Shown piece by piece: positions 20,419-31,467 of a stretch of 64,000 nucleotides of DNA (positions within the stretch are counted from its first letter, which is position 1; each line of letters opens with the position of its first letter). Origin of the DNA: Mytilus californianus (taxonomy: Eukaryota > Mollusca > Bivalvia > Mytilida > Mytilidae); NCBI RefSeq assembly GCF_021869535.1, contig NW_026262734.1:76632339-76696338 (forward strand), in the 5' to 3' direction. The translations under genes were made by a program, and so were the position numbers. Below the pieces are notes generated by a model. The model was given only the letters and a program-made list of their open reading frames with translations, did not search any database and had not been told where the DNA came from.

Positions 20419-21685
20419 ATGACTAGACGTTTTAAAAAATCTTTAAAAACAAGAAATCGCAAATGAAAGAGATTATTGAATCTCCGAGAAAGAATAAAAA
20501 CGTCGATAAAAATTACAAGCATTGAAAAAGCTAAAACTTTTGTCAAAAATCTTTCCCAAAGAGTATTAGAAGACGACGAATGGTTTCTACTTTCAAAAGG
20601 GGTAAAATTTATACCTCAACCTAGCTTAAAAGGATTAAGAAAATCTATCATGAATGACTTTGAGGAATTTGAACGTAAACTTCGCTGTCACTATCTATTC
20701 CACGACAGCAAAAATGATTCAAAGCATCCATTTTATATAAATAGCGGATACAAACCAGCCTATTCATGCGGTACCTTAGAAAAAATTATTTATTTGCAAC
20801 AAAGTATGAATTAAGCAAAATTAATCTGAAGAAGATGTCACCAAATCTTAACAAAAATAAACAAAAAGCTCTCAGGAACCTGGTAAAAAATAAAGAAATA
20901 ATAGTTCGAAAAGCAGACAAACTCTACTCTCTGTATTCTCGACAAAAGTACATATATCAAAGAAGGTTTAAGACAGTTAGAAAATGAACTCTATTATGAA
21001 GAAATAAATCAATCAAGAATAGCAAATACCACAAAGCTTATACACGATCTTATCGAAAAATGGCAACGGAATGACCAAATAGACAAGATAACATATTTTA
21101 TTACAGAATTTATTTAACAAAAAAATAGGAAAAGTTTTTCCTGTTGCCAAGAAAACACAAAATTCCACCAGAAATCTTACTTGAAATAGAAAACAATCCA
21201 GCAAAAATCAGTGAATATGGGTTCTTAGGCAGACCTATAGTGTCTTTATGTGGTACACCTTTCCATAATCTATCACATTTTATCGATCGTATTTTATTAC
21301 CATTAGTGCAAAGTCAGAATACATATATCAAAGATACCAAAGACTTTATTCAGAAACTTGAGAATCTAAACCTAAACAACAATATTTTATTAGCTACATT
21401 TGATGCAAGCAACATGTATACAAACTTAGAATATTCGGAGATAATTGAAGCTGTCAAAAGAGTAACAAAGAATTTAATATGCAATAATTATCCGTTTCAA
21501 ATCCCTCCTATTGAAGATATAATAAAATCTATTGAAATCATATTGAAGAATAATGAATTCACATTTAACAGTAAAACATACAGACAGAGAACAGGTGTCC
21601 CAATGGGAGGCGCTGCATCAGCAGAATTAGCTGACATAAGAATGTTCGAAATTTTAGAGCATATATTATCAAAGTATTCACATAG
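20419..21685 (+). pseudogene. PLE ORF2 N-terminal and palm part (copy C)
   Basis: The first ATG (20419) gives 'MTRRFKKSLKTRNRK' followed by TGA at 20464. The same frame then runs 'KNLSQRVLEDDEWFLLSKGV', 'KFIPQPSLKG', 'FERKLRCHYLFHDS' and 'SGYKPAYSCGTLEKII', the typical PLE N-terminal region. After a frame change near 20800 come 'EIIVRKAD', 'GRPIVSLCGTPFHNLSHFI', motif A 'LLATFDASNMYTNL' and motif B 'RTGVPMGGAASAELADIRMF'. It is cut at 'SKYSHR' by the LINE. At least three frame changes lie between 20800 and 21150. The enzyme class makes cDNA by target priming. The rest of the palm, including YRDD, resumes at 26041. Confidence 0.88.
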
Positions 21686-24600
21686 AATAAGAATAAGAAT
21701 TTTATTAGCTTAAAATCCAAACAATAGGATTGTTACTAAATAAACAAACCAATACAAAACCAAAACAAAACAAACAAACAGACAGACAGACAGGCATATT
21801 AATGACAAAACGATAGACATTAAACAATACAAACATGTAGCATTGAAAAAAAAATAAAGATTATTAATATTAAGTATTATACTATTTTTGACAGCATGCC
21901 TCCTCTATAAAATTATCAATTCAAATATTATGATTATATATAACATTATAAGTTAAGCCACCAATCACACACAGTTCATATATTGACATTATAATTGTTT
22001 CTCTCATTATACATTTCACTTATATTGTTAACAATGATAAGTAAAATATCACATTCTTCACAAGAAAATATAAAATCAAATTTGTTTTCTTTACTCATTG
22101 AATTAAAACTGGGGACAATACTAGAAATTTCATTAAACGTTTTGATCCTAGTTTTATTAATTTCTGTACATGTTATGATAAAATGGTATTCATCTTCCAC
22201 CTCTTTATGGCATAAAGGACATATTCTATTTTCCAAGGCTGTTTTGTTGTATCTACCGCGTTCAACAGCCAGCATACTATTACTTATTTTTATTTTGACA
22301 TAATTTTTTGTAACATTTTTATCTAAATTCAATAAAAGGTACTTTTCTAGTTCATACTTTACTTTAAATTTTCTGTAGGTTCTTAGTTTATTTCCATTTA
22401 TTGAATTATCATCATTAAAGAGACAATTTTTCCAAAATATAATGTAATTTTCATTGAGCTTCTTCACGAGGGCTAAAAGTAATCGTTTTTAAGAAAAGGT
22501 ACATTGATTTTCCCAAACATGAGTGAAATTCAATTTTGATAGTAGCATTTTAATTTTTGAAGCAAATCCATCATTTAACTGCTTGTTAACTTTATAAACA
22601 TTATATAATAAAGACTCATTTTCATTTGAATTTAAAATATGTAACCAAAATCCTACAGAAGACTTAAAGGCCTGTATACCAATAGGTACATTCCCAATTC
22701 AGCTAATACAGCTGTATTTACTGCCTTTGAATTAACATTAAGAAGACTTTTCGCAAATTTGATCTGGAGTTTTACTGATTCCATTGATAAGTATTGAGAT
22801 TCAAGAGTTTTGTTGTTCTTCACAATATTTAGTGACTATATCTCACTACAATACAGTAATATTGGACTAACACAAGAATTAAAAAGTTTCATATGGGAAA
22901 AAAACATCCATCTTATCTGAGTAAAGGATTTTTTTAATACAAAACAATGCCTTTGAAGCTTTTTTATAGAGGAGATTTACAGCATTAGTGAAAATTCCTG
23001 ATGGCTTGAATAGTATACCTAAATATTTATATTCTGTGCAGCATTCGATTACTTCATTATTCAATACAAACTTGTCTTTAGTAAGTTTTTTACCACTTTT
23101 ATTAAATATCATTGTTTTCGTCTTGTCAAGATTGACAGTCAAGTTCCATTTTTCACAATAAGTGTTTAACTTGTTTAGACAATTTTGTAAACCTTCTGAA
23201 GATTCTGATATTAAAACTAAGTCATCAGCATATAAAAGACTAACAATTTTATGTCATGTAATGTTACAGGATCACATGAGTTATCAAACATGGAGGTTAA
23301 ATCATTTATATAAAAAAGAAAATAAGGTAGGGCTTAGAATGCAGCCTTGTTTTACTCCAACTGTGGAAGGAAACATCTTAGAAATGCCTTCAGTGACTTT
23401 AACTGCAAATAAAACTTCTTTGTACATATCTTTTAGAATATTGAGGAATGGTCCATTTATGTTATATTCAGCAAGTTTGTGTAACAGGGCCTCTCTATTT
23501 ATAGTGTCAAAAGCTTTTTTAAAATCAATAAAACATGCATATATTCTTTTGTTTGATTTAAAAGCTTTATCAATACTAGTTTTTAAAGTTAGAATGTGAT
23601 CACTAGTTCTGCATCCTTTTTTGAATCCAATCTGTTCACGACAAATAATTTTATTAGTTTCAGAATACTTTTCTAAACGATTATATAAAACTCTTGAGAA
23701 AAATTTTCCTAAGCAGCTAGAAAGTGCTATACCTCTGTAGTTTGAGGGGTTATTAAAACACCCTCCTTTAAAAACTGGTTTAATGTAATTTTCTCTCCAT
23801 TTAGAAGGATATATACCAGTAAAATTTAAGTTAAATAATCTTACATACATGTTGACGTTCATAGTGCAAGATATTTTCAACATTTCATTTGTTAACCCAT
23901 CAGAACCACAGGATTTCTTATTTTTCAAGGCTTTCATAGCAAGCAGCACTTCCTCTGCAGTTATCCTAACATTTAAATTGTTGTTACAATTATTCAAAAA
24001 ATTACCATCAGTACATGATTTGATATCAGAATTTTTGTTATGGGTAGTATTTATAAGATTTTTGAAGTATTCAAACCATTCTTTAGTTTGAATGTTTGAA
24101 CTAGGATCATTCAGTTCTTTTTTCTTTAAAGTTTTAACAGTTTTCCAAAACTCATCTGAAGAATTATTTGATTCCAAGATTTTAGTCAGCATTTTATTTC
24201 TAAATTGTCTATAATTTTTCCTTATCAATCTATTTAGTACCTTTTTTTTGGACATAACTTCTAACCTTAGTTGCTTGTTCCATGGTTCTTTGCACAATTT
24301 CCTAGTATGGTGTTTTAAAGCTCTAAATTGGGCTTCACATTCATTATTATAGTAGGGTTTTTTAACTTTTCGGAATTTACTTTTGTTATCCCTGAAAGTG
24401 GTTCGTTTTGGGCCAAGAAAAGCAGCATTATACAATAAAGATGACATATTAGAAACATTTTCATTAATTTTTTCTTCCATACTGGATACCAAGTTATTTT
24501 GAACTGGGATTTCTGCTAAGCTTTCTATTTCAGAAATAATTGGTTGGAAGTCAGTTTTTAATAAGTTTAATTTAAATGTATTTTCATATTCATTATTCCA

Positions 24601-26036
24601 TTTTATGCACTTTAAAGGAGTTTTTAAGTTTTCTGGTGGTTGATTATTTATTTGAGACATGATATTTACTGTTATTGGACATGATCTGATACTGTTGGCT
24701 CAAATTTATTAACTGAAAAATTTATGATACTTGGCAAGAACCCAGAGCTGCAAATACAGTAGTCATCAATAGAAATTCCATTATGATTAAAAAATGTAAC
24801 TTTTCCCTTAGAATCTCCTAAAGTTCTTCCATTTAAAATTCTTAATTGAGCAGAAATGCATAACTCTATTAATTGTTTACCATAACTGTTGGTGTTTTGT
24901 GAAATTTCAGTACTTCTTGATTTAAGCACAGCATCTGCTATGTAATTAATAGGGAGAAAATCATCTAGGCTGTCATCAATTTCATTTGTAATATAGTCAG
25001 ACTCACTAACATTGATATGGGCATTCAAATCTCCAATTAAAGCAATATTACCCTCTAAAGAAAATTTTGTAATATCTTGCTCTAGTTTTTCAAACATTTG
25101 TTTATCACAATTAGTTCGCATAGTGTATGATGAGTTACTGGGGGGTATATACATGGAGCAGATGAATAGATTTTTCTCAAAGCCAAAATATTTTTTGTCA
25201 AGTTTAAACCACATCATGTCACTCATTGTTTTATCAATTAATTTAACACCTTGCAAAATTTCCTTTTTAATAAAAGTGGCTAAACCACCCCATACTCTAT
25301 TAGTTTCAGACTGTCTGCAGTTAGTAAAACATTTGTATCCATTATAAAATAAAATATCCTTTGAGGAGGCATGTGTCTCTGATCAGCATACAATATCAGA
25401 TGTCATTATTTTACTAAAATTTTCATCATCTAGTTTACATAACCTGTCTCCACTTAATTTTCTAAATAAACCATTTACATTCCACGAAGTAATTGATAAA
25501 TTTCTTGACACTTTAATACACATAGTTTTGTGTTTAAAAAAAACAAACAAACATCATGAACAAGGATAGGGTTCTTATTAACCTAATTAGCTAATGCAAT
25601 TAGCAAATGTATAATTCTTTTAAAATTGTATCAACTGTTCATTGCTGTACCACAATGAAATATGTTTTGTATTAGTTAGAACTACTATATTCATAGCAAA
25701 AATTCAAATAAAAGCTTTCAAAATAAACAGCTAGAGTTATCCCTCTTTAACTAGCAAATAGATTAATGATTAAGAGAGAAAAACCAAAAAATATAAAATA
25801 AATTTACTACTAAGAAATCTAGAATTTACATCTTTTTAATTCCTCTATGTAAAAAGAAAACGGGACTTTAAAGTATTTTTTCTTTCTTAAAGTACACAAG
25901 ACCCTCTGGCCTCAATCAACAACATGTATATATCTTAAATCTAAAAGAAAAAAAATATTCTTTTTAACAATTACTATTACAATTGTCTTCACACTTTTTG
26001 TGCAATGATTGAGAATAATTGAATCAGTATGATTTA
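21686..26036 (-). mobile_element. Near-complete non-LTR retrotransposon (LINE) inserted in PLE copy C
   Basis: A single minus-strand element with a ~510-bp 5' leader (26036-25524), one long ORF (25523-21976) and a 3' region ending in a short 'attcttattcttatt' tail at 21686. ATAG occurs at both junctions (21682-21685 and 26037-26040) and may be a short target-site duplication. The uninterrupted PLE reading across the site in copy A ('cacatagagacaaaa') confirms the exact insertion point. The domain order endonuclease-RT-CCHC knuckle fits the LINE ORF2 layout. The clade is not assigned. Confidence 0.9.
21976..25523 (-). pseudogene. LINE ORF2: endonuclease, reverse transcriptase, C-terminal zinc knuckle
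   Basis: The ATG at 25523 gives 'ITSWNVNGLFRKLSGD' (endonuclease strand 1). A TGA follows just before 'SETHASSKD', then 'MMWFKLDKKYFGFEKNLFIC', 'SMYIPPSNSSY', 'IALIGDLNAHINVSESDYI' and 'PTVSDH' with a frameshift near 24680. The RT has 'KNKKSCGSDGLTNEMLK', 'NPSNYRGIALSSCLGK', 'QIGFKKGCRTSDHILTL', 'ACFIDFKKAFDTINREALL', 'GVKQGCILSPTLF', a frameshift near 23310, the catalytic 'SLLYADDLVLI' (about 23245-23215) and 'TKTMIFNKSGKK'. The C-terminus has 'RICPLCHKEVEDEYHFIITC', a CCHC knuckle. Total length is about 1180 codons, close to full size. The lesions are few: one or two stops, frameshifts near 24680 and 23310, and decayed frames at 22470-22870. The element is therefore fairly young but inactive here. 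Confidence 0.9.
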
Positions 26037-26040
26037 ATAG

Positions 26041-26706
26041 AGACAAAATAGCTTTCTGCGGTAGATATAGAGATGATGGATTCATCTTATTTAACGGTAA
26101 TAAAAACGAACTCCAAGAACTTTTCATAACGGCAAACAAGGCACACAAATATAAAAGTTCACCTACGAAATATCGTCGGAAAGAATTATATTTTTAGATA
26201 CTGAAGTATATAAAGGCAAAAGATTTTTGGACTCTGGGATCCTAGATCTTAAGACTTTCAGAAAACCAACAGAAACTTTTCAATACTTAGATAGAAACAG
26301 TTGTCATCCTAAAAGCGTATTCAAAGGCTTCATTAAAGGAGAGATTATCCGTAATATAAGAAACACAAACGATATATATGAACGTACCAAGATCATTAAT
26401 TCATTTAGACAAAAATTATTACAAAGAAATTATAAGCAAACAGAAATCGATGAAGAGATTATATATACCTCAAACATAGAACGAAATGATTTATTGACTA
26501 ACACTGAAAAACCAGATGTTAAAACGACAATCTTTATCACTAAATATAACCCAGCAGTGAAACAGTTAAAAAGATCAATTATAAAACATTGGAATTTGAT
26601 AGAAAATTACCCTGAACTCTCAATCATTTTAAGAAGGAAACCAGTCATAGCGTATAAAAGACACAAAAAATTACAAGAAAAGTTAACAAGGCGTGATAAA
26701 TCATGA
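26041..26706 (+). pseudogene. PLE ORF2 catalytic and thumb part (copy C, after the LINE)
   Basis: Directly after the LINE, the frame resumes with 'DKIAFCGRYRDDGFILFNGN', the YxDD catalytic motif missing from copies A and B. A missing base near 26150 ('HKY|KFTYEIS') shifts frame into 'SSERIIFLDTEVYKGKR' and then the thumb 'RKPTETFQYLDRNSCHPKS' and 'TIFITKYNPAVKQLKRS'. It stops after RRDKS at 26704-26706. As in copies A and B, no GIY-YIG domain follows. Confidence 0.9.
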
Positions 26707-27105
26707 AAATGTATCTAAAACTTTATGTAAGAAATACGAGTAATACGCATATCAAAACAATAAAGATACACAAACTTGTATACATACATAATAGAAATGA
26801 TGACATAGATGAAGCCTGAAACGAGGCAAAGAGTTCACCACAGGTTAGAAAAAGAAAAAAAGGGCGTGTTACTAAATTCTATCAAACAGTGAAGCAATTG
26901 GAACGATCTATCATAAAACATTGATTTCTGACTGATGGAAACAACCAATGAGAATCATGGTTAAGGAAAATAATAGAATAGCTTGTAAACGTTCAAGACA
27001 ATCGAGCTGAAAGTTATAAACCTTAATCAAGTACAAATAAATATACTTGTTACAGATCATTTCTTAATTGTAACTGAATAATATTTAGCAACGTATTAAA
27101 TATCC

Positions 27106-27192
27106 GGTGTATGGTCCATAATCTATCACAATCTGTGAAACGTGGAGGCCGCTGAAGATCCTCGCCACGTAAAAAATAAGAAGTGAAACACC
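27106..27192 (+). ncRNA. Hammerhead ribozyme candidate in PLE copy C (stem II weakened)
   Basis: Same fold as 18775-18861. GGUGU is at 27106-27110, putative cleavage after A27111, CTGAAGA at 27152-27158, and GAAAC then ACC to 27192. One stem II position is changed (GAAG for GAGG), which leaves a C-A mismatch. This copy may be less active. Confidence 0.55.
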
Positions 27193-27418
27193 ATAAAAAA
27201 TCCCGTAATCATATAAAACATCAATATAAATAAAAACAATGTCAATAATATGTATTCCATGATCTTTTCAAAAAATATTATCAATGCTAATGAGCATACA
27301 TATATATGGAAAGCAAAACAAATACTTTTAAAATAACCAGTGCATATCAGCATATTAATATAGAAAATAGATCAATACTTTCTGCTTGGGTTGGTTTGGA
27401 TGACTTTTAATTAAACAC

Positions 27419-27925
27419 GAATACAAATTTCGCTATCCCTTCTTAACTGGAATTTGATAAAGAAAAAACAACATGTTCTATTTTTGTCATACATGTATAG
27501 TTTCAGTTCAACCATGGTTCTAAATTTAGATTTTACTTTCCCCAAAAATTGCGGACGGAATAGAAGACACCTGTTTATTTTCTCAGTGCACCTTGAGTCG
27601 CAGCTGAGAACTGAGATTTGGATTATGGAAAGCCAACGGGGTCAAAATTCTTAATTTGTAACTTGTCAATTCGTAACTTGTATCTGTGTAATTTCTAAAT
27701 TCGTAATTCGTAAATTGTTAATTTGTAACTTGTTACTGTGAAATTTCATAATGCTTAATTCGTAACTTGTTGATTTGTAACTTGTATCTTTGTAATTTCA
27801 ACATTCTTAATTTGTAAATAGTCAATTTGTAACTTGTAACTGTGTGATTTCAAAATTCTTTATTGGTAAATTGTCAATTTGTATATTGATGTTTTGTAAC
27901 TTGTAACATGTCGATTCGTGAAATG
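27419..27925 (+). repeat. Right copy (D2) of the flanking duplication, plus extra minisatellite units
   Basis: 27419-27865 matches 15134-15576. The 52-bp units are at 27658-27709, 27710-27761, 27762-27813 and 27814-27865. A fifth, degenerate unit continues to about 27925 and has no partner in D1. It therefore marks the original sequence to the right of the insertion. The PLE 3' end abuts the left edge with a 2-bp filler. Confidence 0.9.
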
Positions 27926-28309
27926 TCGATGTGTTAAATGTCATCGTTGTTGTATTATGCTAACGATCATTATGACGACAGATGGCGCTCTGTTTCTTCT
28001 TTGGTGAATAAGCCTCCTGTAAGTAGGAGCACCTTCATATGGAATATATATACACAGTAATTTAAATCAATTATGTACAGCAAAGCAAAATTATGCGTCT
28101 AAAAGAAAGCAAAACCAAAAAATTGCATGTTTACAGGATCCCAGTTTTTTGTTTACTGAAGACGACAGGTGGCGTTTCGAGAACGGAAACTATATAAAAC
28201 ACATCCCGAATAGGTTCAGTTCCTCCATGTAATCGATCTCTCCTAATTGCGAGGTTAATGAAATAGTCGTTGGTCAGTGGAATACAACGACTGAATTATT
28301 CAGGTGAAT
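27926..28309. other. Low-repeat stretch with TATA-like string
   Basis: 'tatataaaac' at about 28191-28200 looks like a TATA box, but no transcript can be deduced downstream. The piece 28000-28080 ('aagcctcctgtaagtaggag' ... 'caattatgt') recurs diverged at 36145-36220, so part of it is a dispersed repeat. Confidence 0.35.
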
Positions 28310-28460
28310 ACAATAATGGTGATAAACCGTATGATTGCCAATGAGACAACTATCCACCAAAGTTCAAATAAAGTCGATGTAAGCAAGTATAGGCAACTTA
28401 CGGCGGCCTTTCAACAATGAGAAAACCCAATACCATATAGTCGTCCATAAAAGGCTACAT
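28310..28460 (+). repeat. Dispersed repeat head ('gattgccaatgagacaac' family)
   Basis: It contains 'gtatgattgccaatgagaca', 'actatccacca' and 'cggcctttcaacaatgag'. Related heads are at about 11950-12005, 13375-13440 and 30160-30260. The family is SINE-sized, but no polymerase III boxes were recognised. Confidence 0.6.
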
Positions 28461-30150
28461 CACTACTGAAAAACCCAGGTACTAGTAATAAACGATTTCT
28501 ATTAATCCTTAAATGCTATATCCATGATATCGGACCATTAGTTCTGACAGGAGGGAAAGGGCTAATTTACAACCCAAAAAACCAAAATATTCCCGATTCC
28601 TTCTCAACTGCTGCTAAACTCCCAGTACTCCCGGTATATATCCCACCGGCCGGTGCAACCGTTCTTCTTCTTTACGTTTCTAGCGATCCTTCAATTATTG
28701 AAGATTATTCGCCGGCCGTCGACTATAAAATTTTATAATTTACATTGTAGTAAGAAAAATAAAAAGAAACTAAATCAAAAATCAAAATAATGTATGTACA
28801 TTCGAAAAATTTCATTTAGATAAAACTATATACATTTGATAACAAAATAGTAAGGGATAGAAATTGGGGATGAGAGCAGATTCTGAGATCATACTCTTGA
28901 ATCCCTGTACTGTACTGCATGATACTATTTGTTGTGGCAGATGATTCCAATTTATAACTGTTCGTGGATAAAATGAATATTTATAACTGTCTTTAGATGT
29001 TTGTATTTGCCTAAATGAGTGTGGATTGCTATGTCCATATAGGATGACATAGATTTTACTTATTCTGAGATAAATGTTAAAGTGCTCAATTCTTAGTTTC
29101 TGTGTAATGTTTTATGGACGGAATCTGATATTTTTTGTGTGTTGCTGTTGGCTTTGTTCTTCGACTTATACATGTTATAAATGTTGCGCTAGTGGTCGAT
29201 TACCCCTTAGTATCTTTTATACTTTTCACATAAATATAAATCATCCTTAAATGTTCAATTGCATAAAAAACGGGACATGCCAACGTCTATCTAGTTCAAC
29301 ACACACATTCACATGCAATATAATTATTCGTTACCTACAATTTTACGCTACACTGTGAATTTCATTCAAAACTATGGTTGTTCAAAAAGTATTGTGTGGT
29401 CAATTCTGGTTTGATTTTAACGAGTTTGATACGACTAAAAGCAGAATTGTCACTGGTTTATTTGTTTATTTGGTTATAATTTTGTTGTTTAGGCGTTTTT
29501 ACTTTCTGTTGAAATAAACACGAGTCGTATTGTGTAGGCCGTACCTGCTCCTGTGTGTCTAATACAAAAACAGTGGTAAACAGAGTCAGACTAACTTACA
29601 AAATGATACTCAGATTTCTGATTGGAGTCATTCTGATAATTTCTTTGAAGTTTTGAGATAGAGAGGGAATACTTGTTTGGATTCATGATAGACCGCACGA
29701 AGTCAGTTCTCTTTCATGAAACTTTCATGTGCCCATTTTTCCTTTCTTGGAGTAGGGGAGATAACTCGCATAACTAACGACGCATACTTCGCCTAGGCTG
29801 GTCTTCGCCCTTGCAAAATACGGCTTCTGTTTGGCTCTGATAAAGGACAAGGAACCAGTCTAATACTTCGCCTTAAGCACAAGACTATTACACAATGTTT
29901 AATGATTTAGAATGTTACGTTCCAAACTAATTGTCCTAGTACAAAGTACTCCATTAATAAGGCCCAAAACCGGATTATATTTGTACACACGCATGAATTA
30001 ATTATATTTCCAAGAAGTATAACACCAATAAGTGAGTTGGTTAATGATTGGTGATATTTAATGCCAGTTTATGATTAACCTCTCTGTGTAAGATTGTGTA
30101 ATATCTTATGTTTTGCTGGATCGTTCTTTCATGAACATATATCTGGTTTT
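28461..30150. other. Intergenic, nothing recognised
   Basis: No supported ORF. A small palindrome 'accggccggt' lies at about 28646-28656. Confidence 0.4.
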
Positions 30151-30154
30151 ATAA

Positions 30155-30500
30155 AAATAAGAAGATATGGTATGATTGTCAATGTGGCAATTATCCACCA
30201 GATACCAAATGACGTAGAAGTAAACAACTATAGACCACCATACTGCCTTCAACAATGAGAAAAACAAATAAAATTCAGCAACAAACGACTACCACTGAAT
30301 TATAGGCTACTGGCTTGGGACAGGCACATACATAATGTGGCGGAGTTAAACATGTTTGCTGGCGCCAAACATTCACCCTAACCTGGGCCAGTAGTTTAAC
30401 AATACAAAATCAGAACAAATATCAAACAATGTCAAGAACTCATCAGATCGTTACAAAGCACAAAAAACCAGAACAAAAACACAAAAGACACAAAATTATG
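30155..30500 (+). repeat. Dispersed mytilid-type repeat
   Basis: It starts with the 'gatatggtatgattgtcaatg' head and continues with 'ggcttgggacaggcacatac' and 'atgtggcggagttaaacatg'. The middle motif is shared in diverged form with the element copies at 10350-10400 and 12850-12890. Confidence 0.6.
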
Positions 30501-31310
30501 TATTTTCTTTATCCTTTTCCTTGCAAAAGTTGAGTTAAAGAATATCCTGAAAAGTGCTCTAGAATGCTCAGAATGCAGGGTTTTGCTCCATTGCTTCAGC
30601 TTCTGGAGGCGGCCACCAGACCCCTGGCTATTAGTTTCACTTCTTTGTTTGCCAGGCTACGCCACTGGTCATGTCCGGTTGCTGATTTTATATTACACCG
30701 ATTGACTGTAATACAAGTACTCGATTTGGTGCGTTGCATTACCTGGTTCAACTTATCACTCTCAAGTAATAGTGCCAGTATAGTTCATAACTCCCGATGG
30801 CAGTAAATCCAAAATGGTCCTACGATGATCGTTTTAAGAGATTTCACTTAATTTGCCAGTATATATATGGACACATCTTGAAGTCTAGTTCATTTGTTAT
30901 TAATCACTGTTCGTTCGAGTTTCCCAAATTTCGGTTTAAGCATCACTGCTGATATGGTCAGTGTAAGCTTTTAGAATAAAATTCTCTAAAATCTCTGGGA
31001 CCAGAACTTGAACAGCATCAGAGACTTAATTACATGCATCATCTTGGGTTTTTTTTTCTAATGACTGTCCTTGCTATACATCAAACAGTGTTAAAATTTG
31101 AATAAAAATCATGAATTAAAATTTGTGTAAAGTTTCGTAAGAGACTTATAGCAATAGCACACATACTTTGGGGAATTTATCTGACATCTTGGAACCACAC
31201 TGGGCCTAGACATCACCTATGATCACGATCATAAAAGTAAAATGATCGTAATTGCTAAAGATATCACACAAAACAAAACCAAAACAAAACAGTTGGAAAC
31301 ATAAAAAAAT
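30501..31310. other. Unassigned; 80-codon open stretch at 30564-30806
   Basis: The open stretch has no recognisable domain. The complementary strand also reads partly open (for example 'EAMEQNP'), as expected of an old repeat. I do not call a gene. Confidence 0.3.
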
Positions 31311-31312
31311 AT

Positions 31313-31467
31313 GAGGGTGTGGATGGGGGTTTACAGAATAGAGAATAGTGAGGTGCTAAAATATAAAGAATAGAGAATAATGGGCAAAATGTATAAAGAA
31401 TATAGAAAAAAATGCCCAAAAAATTAAAGAATACAGAGCTTGATGAAGGACCCCCATCCAGAACCTC
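31313..31467. mobile_element. 155-bp MITE-like element, 18-bp TIRs
   Basis: The left end is 'gagggtgtggatgggggt' (31313-31330). The right end is 'acccccatccagaacctc' (31450-31467), its reverse complement with two mismatches. The interior is degenerate tandem 'aaaatataaagaatagagaa' units. A second member is at 46246-46480. No clear target-site duplication. Confidence 0.7.

Larger units (their letters stand above)
19086..27416 (+). mobile_element. Penelope-like retroelement copy C (near full length, split by a LINE)
   Basis: This is the longest PLE copy. It has a 5' leader (19086-19395), ORF1 (19396-20152), a 266-bp spacer, ORF2 (20419-21685 continuing at 26041-26706), and a 3' region with a hammerhead motif, ending 'gacttttaattaaac' at 27416. 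A LINE at 21686-26036 interrupts it. With the LINE removed, the span is about 4.0 kb. The 5' leader starts immediately after the 3' end of copy B. Several frameshifts and stops make both ORFs non-functional in this assembly. Confidence 0.88.

Noticed and set aside
22471-22870. Separate gene between the LINE ORF fragments
   Set aside because: Frames on the minus strand read 'CVSPILLYCSEI'-like RT thumb and linker sequence. It is decayed LINE ORF2.
23162-23599. 145-codon plus-strand gene
   Set aside because: It lies opposite the LINE reverse transcriptase, which has full motif support. It is a shadow frame.
15134-27865. LTR retrotransposon, with D1 and D2 as LTRs
   Set aside because: The repeats lack TG...CA ends, a primer-binding site and a polypurine tract. 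The interior is made of PLE copies whose 3' ends face outward, and D2 extends further as minisatellite.
28191-28200. Promoter of a gene (TATA box)
   Set aside because: There is only a TATA-like string in AT-rich DNA, with no downstream ORF or exon found.
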